Positions 9,744 to 21,060 of a stretch of 64,000 bases of DNA are shown one piece after another. The first letter of the stretch is position 1; every line of letters starts with the position of its first letter. The DNA is taken from contig CAMGYJ010000005.1 of NCBI GenBank assembly GCA_946122785.1, positions 89,708,547 through 89,772,546 of the forward strand, written 5' to 3'. The notes under the pieces are model-generated. The model was given only the letters and a program-made list of their open reading frames with translations, searched no databases and had not been told where the DNA came from. Origin of the DNA: Linum tenue (Eukaryota > Streptophyta > Magnoliopsida > Malpighiales > Linaceae). The translations under genes were made by a program, and so were the position numbers.

Positions 9744-11667
9744 TCAATCGTCGAAAGCACAAGGATCCCAAAGTGTGGCAACCCTGATGTGCGGCACGGT
9801 GCTCTGACCTGGGTTTGGCCATGCAATGTACAGTTCTGCTGCGAAGGTCTTCTTGCAGTTTTTCTTGATGATGTCTTTTATTTCATCTTCGTTCAGTTTG
9901 AGATACTTTGCCGGCATCATGCAGAGTATTGACAGAGCTGCCTCGTGGTTGAGTACAACATCGGCCTCGGATGATTCAGATTTGCACCTTGCCTCGATTT
10001 GGTAATGTAGTCTGGTCATAATAGAAGCTCGTTAGCTTTGTTGAGAATAATGCAAGCGTTCCTTGCCAAAAGTGCAAACCGGTGAATTTAAATATTTAAT
10101 CTCACCTTGGCGTTTCCCGAGTGGTTCTGCAAGCATCTATTTTGCATAGGACATGAGTGAACTTGATTATGGTTCGGTAGAGGGTCTGAAATATAAAAAT
10201 TGTTTTTGCCAGGTTAGAGTGCACGGCAATAGCAAGTGAAACATATTTGAATGTTGGGATTTTTCAAAGCATCATAATATACCTCACGATGTTGTGGTAT
10301 TGAACTCAAGTCTTCTTTTATCTGAGCAAGTGTTCTTCTTGGGGGGCGAGGGTAGCGTAAGTATCCCATCCTTTCAGCTGTTCCATAGATTATGTACTTG
10401 ATCGGTTTGCGGCATGGCAGAAACCTGAGTTTTGTAAATAGATGTCTATGTTAGGCTAAGTTGTTGCAATGAAAGCATATTTGAAGTGAACAAATTGTCT
10501 TAGAGATTGTTAGGAAATCAATACCTGTTCATGACTCTTTCAGTGGTCTCATTGTATGAACTGATAATCAGACGACTGGCTTGTGTCGATTCCAGCTCAT
10601 ATATACCATCATCGTTGCATGCATCGGGCAAGGAGACTACCGATGTAACTGTGGTTATCAGCGGGAGGTGCGACTCTACATCTGCTGCTTGTTGGAGGTA
10701 ACCAGCGACATCGTAGCCACAGTACTTCACAACAGCCTTGTTCCCACTGTTTTGCAAATGCAAACAAAATATAAATTATTCGCTGTCGAAAGTTTTAACG
10801 ATCTAAGGTACATAGTTTAGTATACCTGTAGTCTTCAATAACCAGATGGAAATCAAGCATGCCATCTTGGAGGGCATTTGGTAATGTGATTCGCCGTACG
10901 CAACCTGTGACATCTGTAATTGCATAGATGTTATGGGATTTTTAGTGTGTGTTGGTCATGAAAGTGATGTACATTGCTTTACCTGCGTGGCAGTGGAAAC
11001 TTTCAAACTTTGCAGGGACCATTGAGAAATGAGAGTTCATGAATGAGTCGAGGGGAAACTTAGGATTGTTCTGGTCTTCTTCGATGTTGTCAATCAGTTG
11101 CTCAGAGTTCACGAGCAGCCGCAGTTCTCCTGGGACAATGCGTTTGTTCTTACTCGAGGGGATTGTAACTATAATGCTTAGGCGATACAGACGACCAACT
11201 TTGATCCTCGCCATCACGTCATCAATGTCCTTTTCATATGCCAGAGCTTCAATAACTCGTTTCTGCGGGATTAGCAGGTGTAAAAGAATGTTATAGATAA
11301 GCAGCTGGTGTTTTTTTCCTGGGAAATCGTAAACAAACCTTTTTGTCCATCCAGAGCATGCGCAATGCTGGCGTTTTCCAAACCTCTCCGTCAATGACTT
11401 CTGTCCACGTTTTTAGAAGCCGAGCTATCACAGTACGGTTGTTGGTTCCCAACCGCAAACCTCGAAACGTCATCGAAGCACAAATGGGGTCTACAATAGA
11501 GACAAGAAACACACTAAGTGGAGTCACCATTTATTGTAAGGTTTTGCGAATCAATCGAATCCAGTACAAATTTAGACCTACAGAAACAAAAACATCGAAC
11601 CTTGGGGATCGGTGGGGTCCTCGTAATCCCGCGAGGCGACTGGGTTGTCTCGGAGGAAAACTGCCAT
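9744..11667 (-). CDS. Eight-exon OB-fold/RPA-like protein, 429 aa, intact
   Basis: Exons on the minus strand: 11667-11601, 11490-11339, 11262-10983, 10904-10826, 10746-10525, 10424-10283, 10185-10106 and 10011-9744. All have GT-AG sites, the phases agree, and they total 1290 nt with one stop. The start MAVFLRDNPVASRDYEDP is the first ATG in frame. Residues ~40-130 (RTVIARLLKTWTEV ... IKVGRLYRLSIIV) resemble the first OB fold of replication protein A 70; a second OB-like unit follows (GCVRRITLPNALQDG ... LVIEDYSGNKAV). The C-terminal third is unrecognised. The RPA/DUF223 link rests on pattern only. Role: probably nucleic-acid binding. It could be a third gene of the neighbouring Mutator element, or a host gene that moved as the segment between the 42-bp direct repeats. 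Confidence 0.8.
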
Positions 11668-12230
11668 AGATCGTTGGTCCGCTGCGATCGTAGTAATCTT
11701 TATTAGAGGAATATGATGTTTTCTACTGAGTGGCGTGCTTAGGACCAGATAGTGACATACCTTGGCGCTAGGATTTTCACCGTGGTCGAAAGGGGCAGTT
11801 TTTACCGCCGATGCCAGCGAAGATCTGGAACGAGGTCTATGTTGTCGAGGGAGGCAAGAGCAGGGCTTAAGTAAATTGAATGCGGCCTAAAAAAGACAGG
11901 CCGGAAGGCTGATTTGGGCCTTCTGGCCCAATGGTTGCTGCTTTTGGCCACAAATGTACATACCTGTTATTCAAAGGTTTCATCTTCGGTTTAAACCAAC
12001 AGGCAATCTCCAAATACGACTGCCTATACGAAACATCTAAATACACAATCCAATGACAAAAATTTCGGCTTGGCTAATTTCTTTGGAGTGACATGATAAT
12101 ACACCATCTACTTGTCAATTTTCCGGTTTATTAATTTCTGTTTACTTTTCAATTGACATCGATAGCCAAAAGTAACCGGCAAACCTTCACGTACCTACTA
12201 ATGTACTACGCGAAGGACATACTTACAAGC
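11668..12230. other. Upstream region of the OB-fold-like gene; dispersed repeats
   Basis: An open stretch at about 11755-11870 (minus) lacks an ATG and is likely 5' UTR. 11919-11960 is the right copy of the 42-bp direct repeat. 12081-12190 is about 110 bp repeated in direct orientation at 12806-12925 (core AATTTTCCGGTTTATTAATT). Confidence 0.5.
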
Positions 12231-12568
12231 AAAACCCCTAAACCCTAGACCCTAAAACCCTAAAACCCTAAACCCTAGACCCTAAACCTTGAACCCTGAA
12301 CCATAGACCCTGAAACCTTAAACCCTAAACCCTAAAACCCTAAACCCTGAACCATGAACCCTAGACCCTAAACCCTGAACCCTGAACCCTGAACCCTAAA
12401 CCTTAAACCCTAAACCCTAGACCCTAGACCCTAAACCCTAAACCCTAAACCCTAAACCCTGAACCCTCAACCCTAGACCCTGAACCCTCAACCCTAAACC
12501 CTAAACCCTAGACCCTGAACCCTGGACCCTGAACTCTAAACCCTAAACTCTGAACCCTAAACCCTAAT
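12231..12568 (+). repeat. Interstitial telomere-like repeat, degenerate (CCCTAAA)n
   Basis: About 338 bp of CCCTAAA, CCCTAGA, CCCTGAA and CCCTTAA variants, almost without interruption, all in the C-strand orientation. The plant telomere unit is TTTAGGG (reverse complement CCCTAAA). The many variant units and the unique flanks mean an internal site, not a chromosome end. Confidence 0.95.
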
Positions 12569-13455
12569 AAAATCATGTTTGCCTTTTTACCTCTAGAGTG
12601 AACTTCTTGTTGTTATCCAACTCCACCAAGCAAACGACCCCTTAGTAATGACTAATTAGGATGAAATGAGTTGTTTGCTAGCTCGAGCCAAAATTTTGAT
12701 CGAAATTATGAGGCCAAACTCAATAAATGAGTTGTGTCGTGTTCGGATCGTATTAGCTCGTTCATAAAAGAGCCGAGAATGAGTTCGGCTTGGCTCATTA
12801 AAATGGACCATGTTTCTTTGGAGTGACATGATAATACACCATCAACTTGTCAATTTTCCGGTTTATTAATTTTTGTTTACTTTTCACTTGACTTCTATAG
12901 CCAAAAGTAACCGGCAAACCTTCAATTTTCACTTGACTTCAATTTTCCTGGTCTAGGTCTCTGAGTGGAGTTGCGGGTGACGATGGTATTCCAGGCTTTT
13001 CCCGGCGGCAGCGGCGGCATGGCAAGGTTGCAATGGCAGTTAGGGTTTTGATTTGTATACTTTGGGCTCTCTGTGTTATGTGTGGCACTTGGGCTTTTCG
13101 GGTGGGCTTTTGAATTGCTTATCTGTATTGTAACAATTTGTAAGAGCCGGACCGGACCGGTGAACCGGACCGGGAAAACCGCCAACCGCCAACAAAAGCG
13201 GTCCGGTCTCTGTACTTAAGCGGCCTTTGCTGGGCCGAACGCTTTTTAGCGATCCCATAGTGAAACCGCAGAACCGGGACGGCCCTATTGGTCCAACGGT
13301 CTGCTACTAATAAAAGAAAATCATAGTACTACTATTATTGAAGCCAACGCCGACCTACACAAACAAGCAACCCTAATAAAGTTAGCTCTAATGCTGCAGT
13401 TGCTTTCCTGACTCCTACTGCTCTTCAACTTTTCTTTAACACGGAACCGCCATCG
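12569..13455. repeat. Dispersed repeat family flanking the telomere-like block
   Basis: 12595-12715 matches 16520-16640 in direct orientation (core GAACTTCTTGTTGTTATCC), and 12806-12925 matches 12081-12190 and, in part, 16636-16700. The same two modules therefore occur three times around 12-17 kb. From 12930 to 13455 only low-value open frames and GC-rich sequence with short CCGGACCGG repeats are seen. Confidence 0.6.
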
Positions 13456-13478
13456 CCTCTCTCTCTCTCTCTCTCTCT
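13456..13478. repeat. (CT)n microsatellite in the Agenet gene promoter
   Basis: About 11 CT units lie some 350 bp upstream of the Agenet start codon. CT-rich tracts are common in plant core promoters and 5' UTRs. Confidence 0.9.
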
Positions 13479-13691
13479 GATTGATGACATGCAATGATTC
13501 ATGTACTATTCAGTTGATGGGGTATCCCACTTGAGCAGATTGGATGTGTCTCAATAAAGTAACGAGGGAACCAAGGTAGTTTATCGGGACTGCCATTCCC
13601 ATTCCTGAGAAGTTTAGCAGAACAGTTTTTTTTTTTGGAGAAACCGCAGAACAGTCTTTTCCCATTCCCTCCATTCCCTTTCTCTTTGGGG

Positions 13692-13698
13692 TATAAAT
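13692..13698 (+). promoter_or_regulatory. TATA box of the Agenet gene
   Basis: TATAAAT lies 114 bp upstream of the ATG at 13812, in a pyrimidine-rich setting. The transcription start would fall near 13725. Confidence 0.6.
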
Positions 13699-13811
13699 GA
13701 ACAGAGTCTTTTCCCATTCCCTTTCTCAAAATCACCCCGCTTTTTCTACCAAAAAAAAAATCACCCCGCTTCCATCCGTGTCTTCACCTGCAATTCTGCA
13801 AGAAACCCTCG

Positions 13812-15462
13812 ATGTCGAACCCATCTTCTTCGTGGGTCGCCCAATTCAATCCGGGCGACCGGGTCGAGATCAGCCCCCGCGATGTAGGGTTCCGCGGCTC
13901 CTGGTACGCCGGCACCGTCGTCCGCCGCGAGGCGAAGAAGACCATTCGTTACGTAGTCGAGTACGACCAGCTCTACGCGGACGAATCTGGGGAGAAGCTG
14001 CTGGAAGAAACCCTCGATTGGATCCAATTGCGTCCGCCGCCGCCGCTTCCCGAGAAGAAGAAGGTCCAGTTCAAGTTCGAAGACGAAGTGGAGGCCTTCT
14101 ACAGCGACGGCTGGTGGGAAGGGGCTATTATTGCGGAGCACTCCGGCGGGAAATTCGCGGTTTTCCTCAGAGGCTTTGAGGAGCAGATTGTGTTTGAAGA
14201 GAAAGATTTGAGGTTGCCTGTTCAGTGGGTTAAAGGGAAGTGGGAGCCGCGATTCGAACAGGTTCAGCGGGAGAAAGAGGTGAGCTAATTCGATTTTATG
14301 ACTTTTCCTGCTCCGTTGCTTGGTATAACAATTTTAGGGAATTTTGAATCTCGATCTAGTTAGGTTGAGGAAAGTAGAGAATGTTGGGTATTAGCGGAAT
14401 TGTGGTGGAAAATAGGATCAAAACAAAGGAAACAATTGGTGTTTAATCACTCTTTTTATAAATCACTCAAACAAACAAGGCCTTAATTTTTGGCTCTTGT
14501 TGCTTACAAACACATAGATACAGAGACTTCTTTCTTTCTTTTATGTCTCTTCCCCATTGCACTATGACACACCCCATGCATACATATATAATACACAATT
14601 GAAGAAGAAAGAAACTAATAGAATGACCCCATATACTCAATGCAAGTGAGCCCTCTTCCATCATCATCTTGTCTTCCACGATACAACACAGCACATGCAT
14701 GAGTTAATACCAAATCCAATCATGTTCTCATGCATTGATATAGCCTTATCAATTTTGTCTTCAACTTCCAATCCACTTGCTGCAACTTGCTTGAATTATT
14801 TTGATGATGTCTCTTACATGTGCTCTTGTTCTTCACGTCAACATTGGGGTAGATATTGATAATTGATCAATCAATAATATTAGGCCTACCATGTGAAGTG
14901 TTTTGGGGTAAATTTATTGCAAATTACCTTTTAACAGAGAATTGGGTGATCAGAGATGGCATTTGTTCTTTTTCACAATGTCTCAACCTCGTTGAATCGC
15001 TTCATAAACATGCAGATGTGGCTAAACTCAAATTGTTCCAAGGAAGTGATGAAGTTCACTCAAGGAATGCAAGTCCAGGTGCTAACTGACGAATACGGTT
15101 TGAAAGGTGCTTGGTTTGCTGCAACAATTATTGAACCTTCGGGTGAAGACAAGTACCTTATTGAGTACAAAACCCTGAGGAATGATGATGATACTGAGTT
15201 TCTCAGAGAAGACATTCGTGCTTGCAACATAAGGCCTTGTCCGCCGGAGATCATTGTTGTGGATGGATTCAAGGTGTTGGATGAAGTAGATGCTTACTAC
15301 AACGAGGGCTGGTGGGTTGGCGTGATTGAAAAGGTCTTGATCAACTCCAATTACGTGGTTAACTTTATAGAGTATGATGAGAAGACAACGTTCAATCAGG
15401 CTGATTTGAGGCCACATCAGGACTGGTTAAACGGCAAATGGGTTGTTCCTTCAGATGTCTGA
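13812..15462 (+). CDS. Agenet (plant Tudor) domain protein, 304 aa
   Basis: Exon 1 is 13812-14279 (156 codons) and exon 2 is 15016-15462, with a GTGAGC donor, a CATGCAG acceptor and phase 0. Four Agenet units in two tandem pairs can be seen: FNPGDRVEISPRDVGFRGSWY (exon 1, ~res 12-70), KFEDEVEAFYSDGWWEG to WVKGKWEP (~80-145), GMQVQVLTDEYGLKGAWF (~170-230), and LDEVDAYYNEGWWVGV to WLNGKW (~240-300). Paired Agenet units read modified histones or methylated peptides in plants. DUF724 proteins carry such N-terminal pairs; no DUF724 tail is present, so this is a short Agenet-only protein. The start fits an ATG after a short leader with a TATA box. No damage is seen. This is the clearest host gene in the window. 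The exact target is unknown. Confidence 0.92.
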
Positions 15463-16340
15463 ATTTTATGCTCTCAATTCTAAAAACACTACTAGCCTTT
15501 GTTCTTGCATGTGGTCTTTCTCTTTCGGTGGTGTCTGTTACCGTTGTGCATCTGATGGTGGGTGTCGGTGGTGGGGTTTGGTGGTGTTTTTTTTTTCTTG
15601 CTTCTTTTTTTTTGGGCCTGTTGTTTTTGGTGGCTCCAGGTTCTCTTAGACTAGCCTACAATCCTTCCTGAATTTCGGTCCAAACTCTTTATCACATTCC
15701 TATTTTGTAATGAAATCTGTCCGCCACAACTACTTATTTTATTCTTCTTTGCTCAACTCACAATTGCAATCATGTGGACCTTAAATTTGGAGGCTGATTT
15801 GGGCTATAATAAGGATTAAGCCCAACGAAGCAAATTAATGGATAATCTCCAACTTAATGCTAACAAATTAATGACTAATCTTCCAAAAAAATTTGATAGA
15901 CCCCGTATTAAACCGACATCTTTTAATTAAACACTTTAACCAAAAATAGTTTACCGATCAAGAACACAAAGTTATCATGCCCTCTATTCCCTCACCACAC
16001 GTTGGAGAGCCAAGCAAAGGTATAATTGTCGTTTCAAGTAATTAATCATTTGCTAGTGGTTTGTATTATTTGTTTCTTTTACATACCACCCAAGAGATCC
16101 AAGTGCACTCCCATGGCAAACCCACGTGGAAAGTAATGAGGTAACTATGTATTTCCACCCCATTTTTCCTCTCATGGTCGGGTATAGACCAAACTAGTAA
16201 CAAGCTGAGTCACCCTAGTTGACCACCCATGGAGAGTTTCTCCAATGACATGCACGTAGCAAAGGAAGTGATGGTTGACTTACATTTAGTTTCTTTGCTT
16301 GACAAACATAAATAAGGCCCTCCAATCTTTCCCTGTAGAC
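15463..16340. other. 3' UTR and spacer, no gene seen
   Basis: T/G-rich 3' UTR-like sequence to about 15720, with an AATGAAAT poly-A-like signal near 15708. The rest shows no convincing frame or repeat. Confidence 0.5.
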
Positions 16341-16359
16341 ACGTTGACATGAGGTGGAC

Positions 16360-16522
16360 GATTACAATCAAAATGAGTTTCTTCAGAAACTCAAACTAGA
16401 TGAGCAAACACATGAGCTTGGGACCACAACAAAGCATACAAATCCTCCTTCAACATATCCGAACAAACTAGAGAATCCTGTCGCATCGTATGTGTCTGAC
16501 GCATACGAGTCGTTTCCAAGAG
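16360..16522 (+). pseudogene. Orphan exon-like open frame, unrecognised
   Basis: From 16360 a frame reads VDDYNQNEFLQKLKLDEQTHEL, passes PSTYPNKLENPVASYVSDAYESFP, and runs into the dispersed repeat at 16518. Composition looks protein-like and it follows an AG dinucleotide. There is no ATG start and no partner exon. It may be the remnant of a gene cut by the repeat. Confidence 0.3.
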
Positions 16523-16715
16523 TGAACTTCTTGTTGTTATCCTACTCCACCAAGAAAACGACCCCTTAGTAATGACTAATTAGGATGAAATGAGTTGGTT
16601 GCTACCTCGAGCCAAAATTTTGATCGAAATTTTGTCAAATTTCCGGTTTATTAATTTCTGTTTACTTTTCACTAGACTTCTATAGCCAAAAGTAACCGGA
16701 AAACGACCCCTTAGT
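16518..16715. repeat. Dispersed repeat copy
   Basis: Contains both modules seen at 12595-12715 and 12806-12925, here fused with the spacer between them missing. Confidence 0.7.
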
Positions 16716-17376
16716 AATGACTAATTAGCGTGAATCTTAGAGCCATTATTGGTACTTTCTTATGATTTAGGGTTCTGACATTTTAATTTTGTGGTTCTAA
16801 TTATCGTAGAGGAAGAGGAAAGGGTCCCCGATTTGGATCTCTAGCCTGCCTGCTCTAACGGTGAAATCGCCAGCTCAAGACGTTCCGTTTCTTATCTGGT
16901 CCCGTCCCAAAATCAAAATCCATAGAAGTCCATAGGGTTAATAAAAGCACAACGATCACCAGCCCAGCAATCCATTCTTAAAATACCTCTGATTCCAATT
17001 TAAAAGAGTTACTTAAAAAATAATGTAAGGGCCGGCCCATTGACCATGTAGTTGTTATAAATTTGGGCTGTAAATAGAGGTCCATAAGTCCATCCTTAAA
17101 AAAGTAAAAATCTCTATATTGGATTGCAAGGGAAAGCCCCATTTAGTCACGTTTGGATCAATGCTTATCACGTCACATCTACTATGAGTAATTTGTTCAA
17201 AGTAACATAACTAAATTAAATTCATATGTTACATCAAGTACCATCTCAAAAGTATAATAAAGTTACAAAAGATATTAGCGTTCACATATCCATTACGCTA
17301 ATAGATCATTAGAAATTACAGAAAGGTGGAGCATTACTAACATTAATCCTATCATATTAATAATACCCAATGCTAC
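16716..17376. other. No gene seen
   Basis: AT-rich spacer. Nothing recognisable on either strand. Confidence 0.5.
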
Positions 17377-17920
17377 TTAGTTATCTAAAGCCGGGAACAA
17401 CTTAACCAAAAAAAGATCAGAAAAATGCTCCACGTCGTTCCAAGGACCGAATGTAACCAAGACTTTATATGCCTTCTCACCAATCATATTCAGTAGTGTA
17501 ACATACTCCGCATTTTCAATCTCAGAAGGACTGGCAACAGAAGACATAATTCTTCGTAAGTAAGCTGATGGGAACACGACCTCAACATCAGACAAGTCAT
17601 CTTCAATGGTCAAGTGAATCAAATATATGTTCGATGCCTCAGACCAAGATCTCCTCAACTCTGTTACAATGCCAGACAAAATGTGCGACTTCCCCTGAAA
17701 TAATCCAAAACATAAAGAGGCGAAAATAATACGAAATCAGATGCAAATTATTGAGATAAGAGATAGATATGGATAGATAAAACAACATGTTATCTTAGTC
17801 ACCTAATTACCACCATTCATTTGCATTGGGATAAGGTCTATAGTATCCACGGTGTCCCAAATTGCTGCGGCAGTTTGATAGTTTAGATTCATAACGAAAT
17901 TGTCTCCCATGGTAAAAGAC
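17377..17920 (-). pseudogene. Unrecognised ~150-aa family, copy 1, with nonsense codon
   Basis: Minus-strand exons 17920-17803 (118 nt) and 17694-17377 (106 codons with stop). Aligned to copy 2 at 19817-20475, the middle exon is exactly the same length and the last exons share DVEVVFPSA, LRRI/LRKI, YVTL/FVTL and FGPWN/LGPWN. At the position where copy 2 ends its middle exon with GAG, copy 1 has TAG directly before the GT donor, so translation would stop there. The first exon seen in copy 2 was not found upstream. No known family is recognised. Confidence 0.65.
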
Positions 17921-18357
17921 CTATAATTTAGATTTTTAGCAATATTAGCAACTATATCGACAAAGGTTAGAGTTCTTACACTAATCAACTAATCATGTAA
18001 AACAGAATATAAACAAACTATAGGAAAGCAAGACATGACTCTGTCAATCCTTTAATGGATTTTTCAATTGGACCTATATTTTACTTCTTTGACTTATTCT
18101 TTGTTGATTCTTACATGGAATTTTTCAACTGGACTCTACTACGTTTTATACAAACAATATATAATGTTTTGTTTCTATACAACACACACTACGTAATCAG
18201 ATCCAAGTTAAATAATTTTGAAATATATATCCTCAACTATGGATCAATGCTATGCTAAAATCGAAGCAATAACTATTAATCATGTCTCTAAATTGAATAG
18301 GCAAACTACATTGTATTAGAAAGCATGCATTCTAACTCACCGGTGGAGCTCGCAAGT
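17921..18357. other. No gene seen; AT-rich
   Basis: AT-rich spacer with a short hydrophobic plus-strand frame at 18055-18258 that looks fortuitous. Confidence 0.4.
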
Positions 18358-18517
18358 ATTTTCTGGGAGTCTCTTCCTCAAAAACTTTCTGAATGCTAAG
18401 ATTTTAGTAGATCGGGAGAAAGCAAAGTTGAAGGATAGCCGGCGACTGTACTTTATGAGTGTGCTGGAAAAAATTGTCGACGCTGTTGATGAGAGGAATG
18501 AACAGATTTTTATAAGG
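18358..18517 (+). pseudogene. Orphan exon-like open frame ending at a splice donor
   Basis: A frame reads FLKNFLNAKILVDREKAK, LKDSRRLYFMSVLEKI and VDAVDERNEQIFI, then an AG|GTAGGG donor at about 18517. The peptide looks like a charged helical segment. No ATG or matching exon was found and no family is recognised. It may be a captured exon. Confidence 0.35.
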
Positions 18518-18895
18518 TAGGGTTTTAGAAATTACCTCCTGGAGATGGCGAAATGGGTTCAATGTCTCTCAGGCAGAGAGGAGGACAGCAACATGCATCC
18601 ATGCAATGGATTTGTTCTTCATTTGGTTTGCTCTTCGGAAAGTGAACAGAGTAGTGGAAGCCGGATGGGAAGAATGGAGTTGAAAGGTCTTCGGGGTTTT
18701 TTTACGCGGTAGCGTTGTAGAAAGTACCTCCTGGAAATGCCGAGATGGAACTGATGTCGGTCAGGTAGAGAGAAGGAATTGAAAATGCGTTCATGCAATG
18801 GATTTGTTGTGCATTTGCTTTCTTCGTCGGATAGTGAACAGAGCAGTGGAAGCCGAAAGGGAAGAAGGAAGTTGAAACGTCTTCTGGGTGAGGGG
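18517..18895. repeat. 192-bp tandem duplication
   Basis: CCTCCTGGAGATGG at 18535 and CCTCCTGGAAATGC at 18727 mark two diverged copies. The minus strand is open across both (18933-18622, about 104 aa), with the repeated motif LPLLCSLS, so this could be the leader or first exon of the minus-strand gene copy 1. Confidence 0.75.
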
Positions 18896-19816
18896 GGAGG
18901 GGATTTTTTTTGTTTTGTTTTTGTTTGATCCAAATGTGAATGAAGAGGGCTTTCCAGTTTGCAATAAATGGCCGGTTGGTGATCCTTTATAATGGGCTAA
19001 ATGAATAAATGTTGACGGGCCGATAAGACAAGTCCGCTAATGGGCCTGGTGAGAAAAGCCTAAGTAAATATTTGTAACTGCCTTATTTGTAATTCTCCAC
19101 TAACAATTGTCCATTAAAAAAAATAAACTGTAATCATAAGTAAAACCTGAATTGAAGTTCAAATAAATCGATCAAATATTTCTGGGAATACTATGTTCAC
19201 CATTGAAGTGCCATCCCTCCATTCTCATTGGCACTCAAAATCTTCAATCCAAGCTAGATATTTTTCAATACAGAGTGTTTTTCGTGTGTGCACATGTGGT
19301 TGAAGACATTGTATCTGAATATTGGTTACTGACTATAGACCTGTTGTGCAGTGGTTTTCCAAGAAGAGGACAGATGGGCCACTCCGCTTATGCACACCGG
19401 TAAGTTTCGAGTATACCCTTTCTTGGTTTGCTAGGTCTTAATGAAAACAAGAATAATGAACTGAACACAAAAATAATCTGGACCAGCAAAAGTAGAGTCA
19501 TACATTGTTGATTGGAAAAGAAGTTTATATTTAAGCACCTTCGTATTTTTATTTTCAAGTTCGCTCTTGTTATTAATTTTCAAGTTCGCTCTTTCTTATG
19601 AATCACGAATACTAATTTTTGATTGTTTGTGGCATGTAGTGTAGTATGAAGCAACAAACAACCCATAAGGAAGCAACAATTCAATAAAAAGGGCAGGACC
19701 CGTACAAAATAACATTGTGTTCACACACTTAGTACACTTGGATAACAAGAGAAATGGCATTAAGGCCGACACTAAGCAAATTTAGTAGATTTCTATTGAC
19801 ATTGCTGTAATGGTCT
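18896..19816. other. Spacer between the two paralogues, no gene seen
   Basis: No supported coding region. It holds a short local duplication of TTTTCAAGTTCGCTCTT near 19553-19590. Confidence 0.4.
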
Positions 19817-20475
19817 TCAGTTTCCACGAGGAAAGAATAGTTTGACCAATAACAGCTCAAAATACCCATGGTTCCAAGGACCCAATGTGACCATAAACTC
19901 ATAAGAGTTTCCACCAAGCAAGTTGACAAGGGTAACGAAATCGGCATTGGCCATGTCTTCATCACTTACTACATCTGAAAGGATTTTGCGTAAGTTTGCT
20001 GATGGGAAAACAACCTCAACATCGAAATAGTCATCCTCAATAACTAAGTGGATCAAATGAACTCTAGATGCAGCACGCCATGATGTCCTGACCTCGGTGA
20101 CACGTCTAGAGAAGAGGTAAGAAGTGCCCTGGTGTTTAAAACAACAAATGGATTTTCAAAAAAAAATTAACAAGCATCAACAAACAGAAAAAGTGCAAAC
20201 GAGAGCGAGAATGATGAATGACAAAAAAAATTTATTTCAATAACCTCAACGTCACCATTCTCTTGCAACAATATAAGACCGAGTGATTCCGTAAATTCAG
20301 ACATAGAAGCTGCTTCCTCATACCGCAGCTTTGCAACGAAACCAGGCTCAACCATAAAATCCCTACAAATAAAACCGTTACTAATGTCTGACCATACGAA
20401 AAGGAAGCGGAGTAGACAGTCTAAGGATTAGTTGGTAAACAATACTTACGGGTACCATTGAGATACACGATCCAT
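19817..20475 (-). CDS. Unrecognised 151-aa protein, copy 2, intact
   Basis: Exons 20475-20450, 20362-20245 and 20128-19817 have GT-AG sites and matching phase, giving MDRVSQWYPDFMVEPGF ... PFTESLG-like middle and DVEVVFPSANLRKI ... VTLGPWNHGYFELL, ending in KLFFPRGN. No signal peptide or membrane span is seen. It is the intact partner of the broken copy at 17377-17920, 2.4 kb away in the same orientation, so the pair arose by tandem duplication. The family is not recognised; the compact mixed alpha/beta pattern suggests a small globular domain, but no function can be given. Confidence 0.7.
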
Positions 20476-21060
20476 TGTAAGAAAATTACACCTACGAGTA
20501 TAACAACACACTACGTCAGATACTCTAATCCACCGTACCAAATAGTTAAAAAGAATTTACAAAAATGTACCTGCGGCGGTTGAAACGTGGTCGGCGGCAA
20601 CTCGTTGTTAGTCCGGGAAGGAAGGAAGACGCCGATTGGAATTCCTTTTTTCCACAGGATTTTCCTTCGCCTGCTCTTCTGTCAACAGACGACAACCCTA
20701 CCCTTGCTGCTCTCTCCCTAACTTTCTCCTGCCTTTCGTCCTGGGAACTTTCTGCCGCTCTTCTTCCCACAACCCCTCGAGCGAATCAGCGACGGCGGTG
20801 GCAGGCGACGATGGTGGCTCGGAGGTGGAGACCGGTATTGAGCGACCGCCGACCAGCGGTGGATTGACTTGCGGAGGCGGAGGCGGAGGGGGAGGCTTGC
20901 ATGCAAGGGAGGCGGAAGCGAAGGAAGGAGGAGGGCGGTTAAGTTTTCTTTCTCAAGGAAAACAGAGAAGCCTGCGCATGGGGGGAAGAAAAAGCAGGGA
21001 TATGGATCGATTGCTTGATTTTGTAGGCTAGTCTTTCAGTTGTTCAACTTTGCCATAATT
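20476..21060. promoter_or_regulatory. GC-rich leader/promoter of the minus-strand gene
   Basis: 20560-21030 is GC-rich with overlapping open frames on both strands, Arg/Ser/Pro-biased as expected of a non-coding GC-rich leader. It lies directly upstream of the copy 2 start. Confidence 0.4.

Noticed and set aside
12231..12568. A true chromosome end
   Set aside because: Units are degenerate and unique or repeated sequence continues on both sides.
13697..14179. 160-aa plus-strand open frame, Arg/Pro-rich
   Set aside because: An alternate frame of Agenet exon 1, which has the domain match and the splice junction.
20565..21031. Overlapping open frames on both strands
   Set aside because: GC-rich leader; peptides are low complexity and no splice or start evidence supports them.
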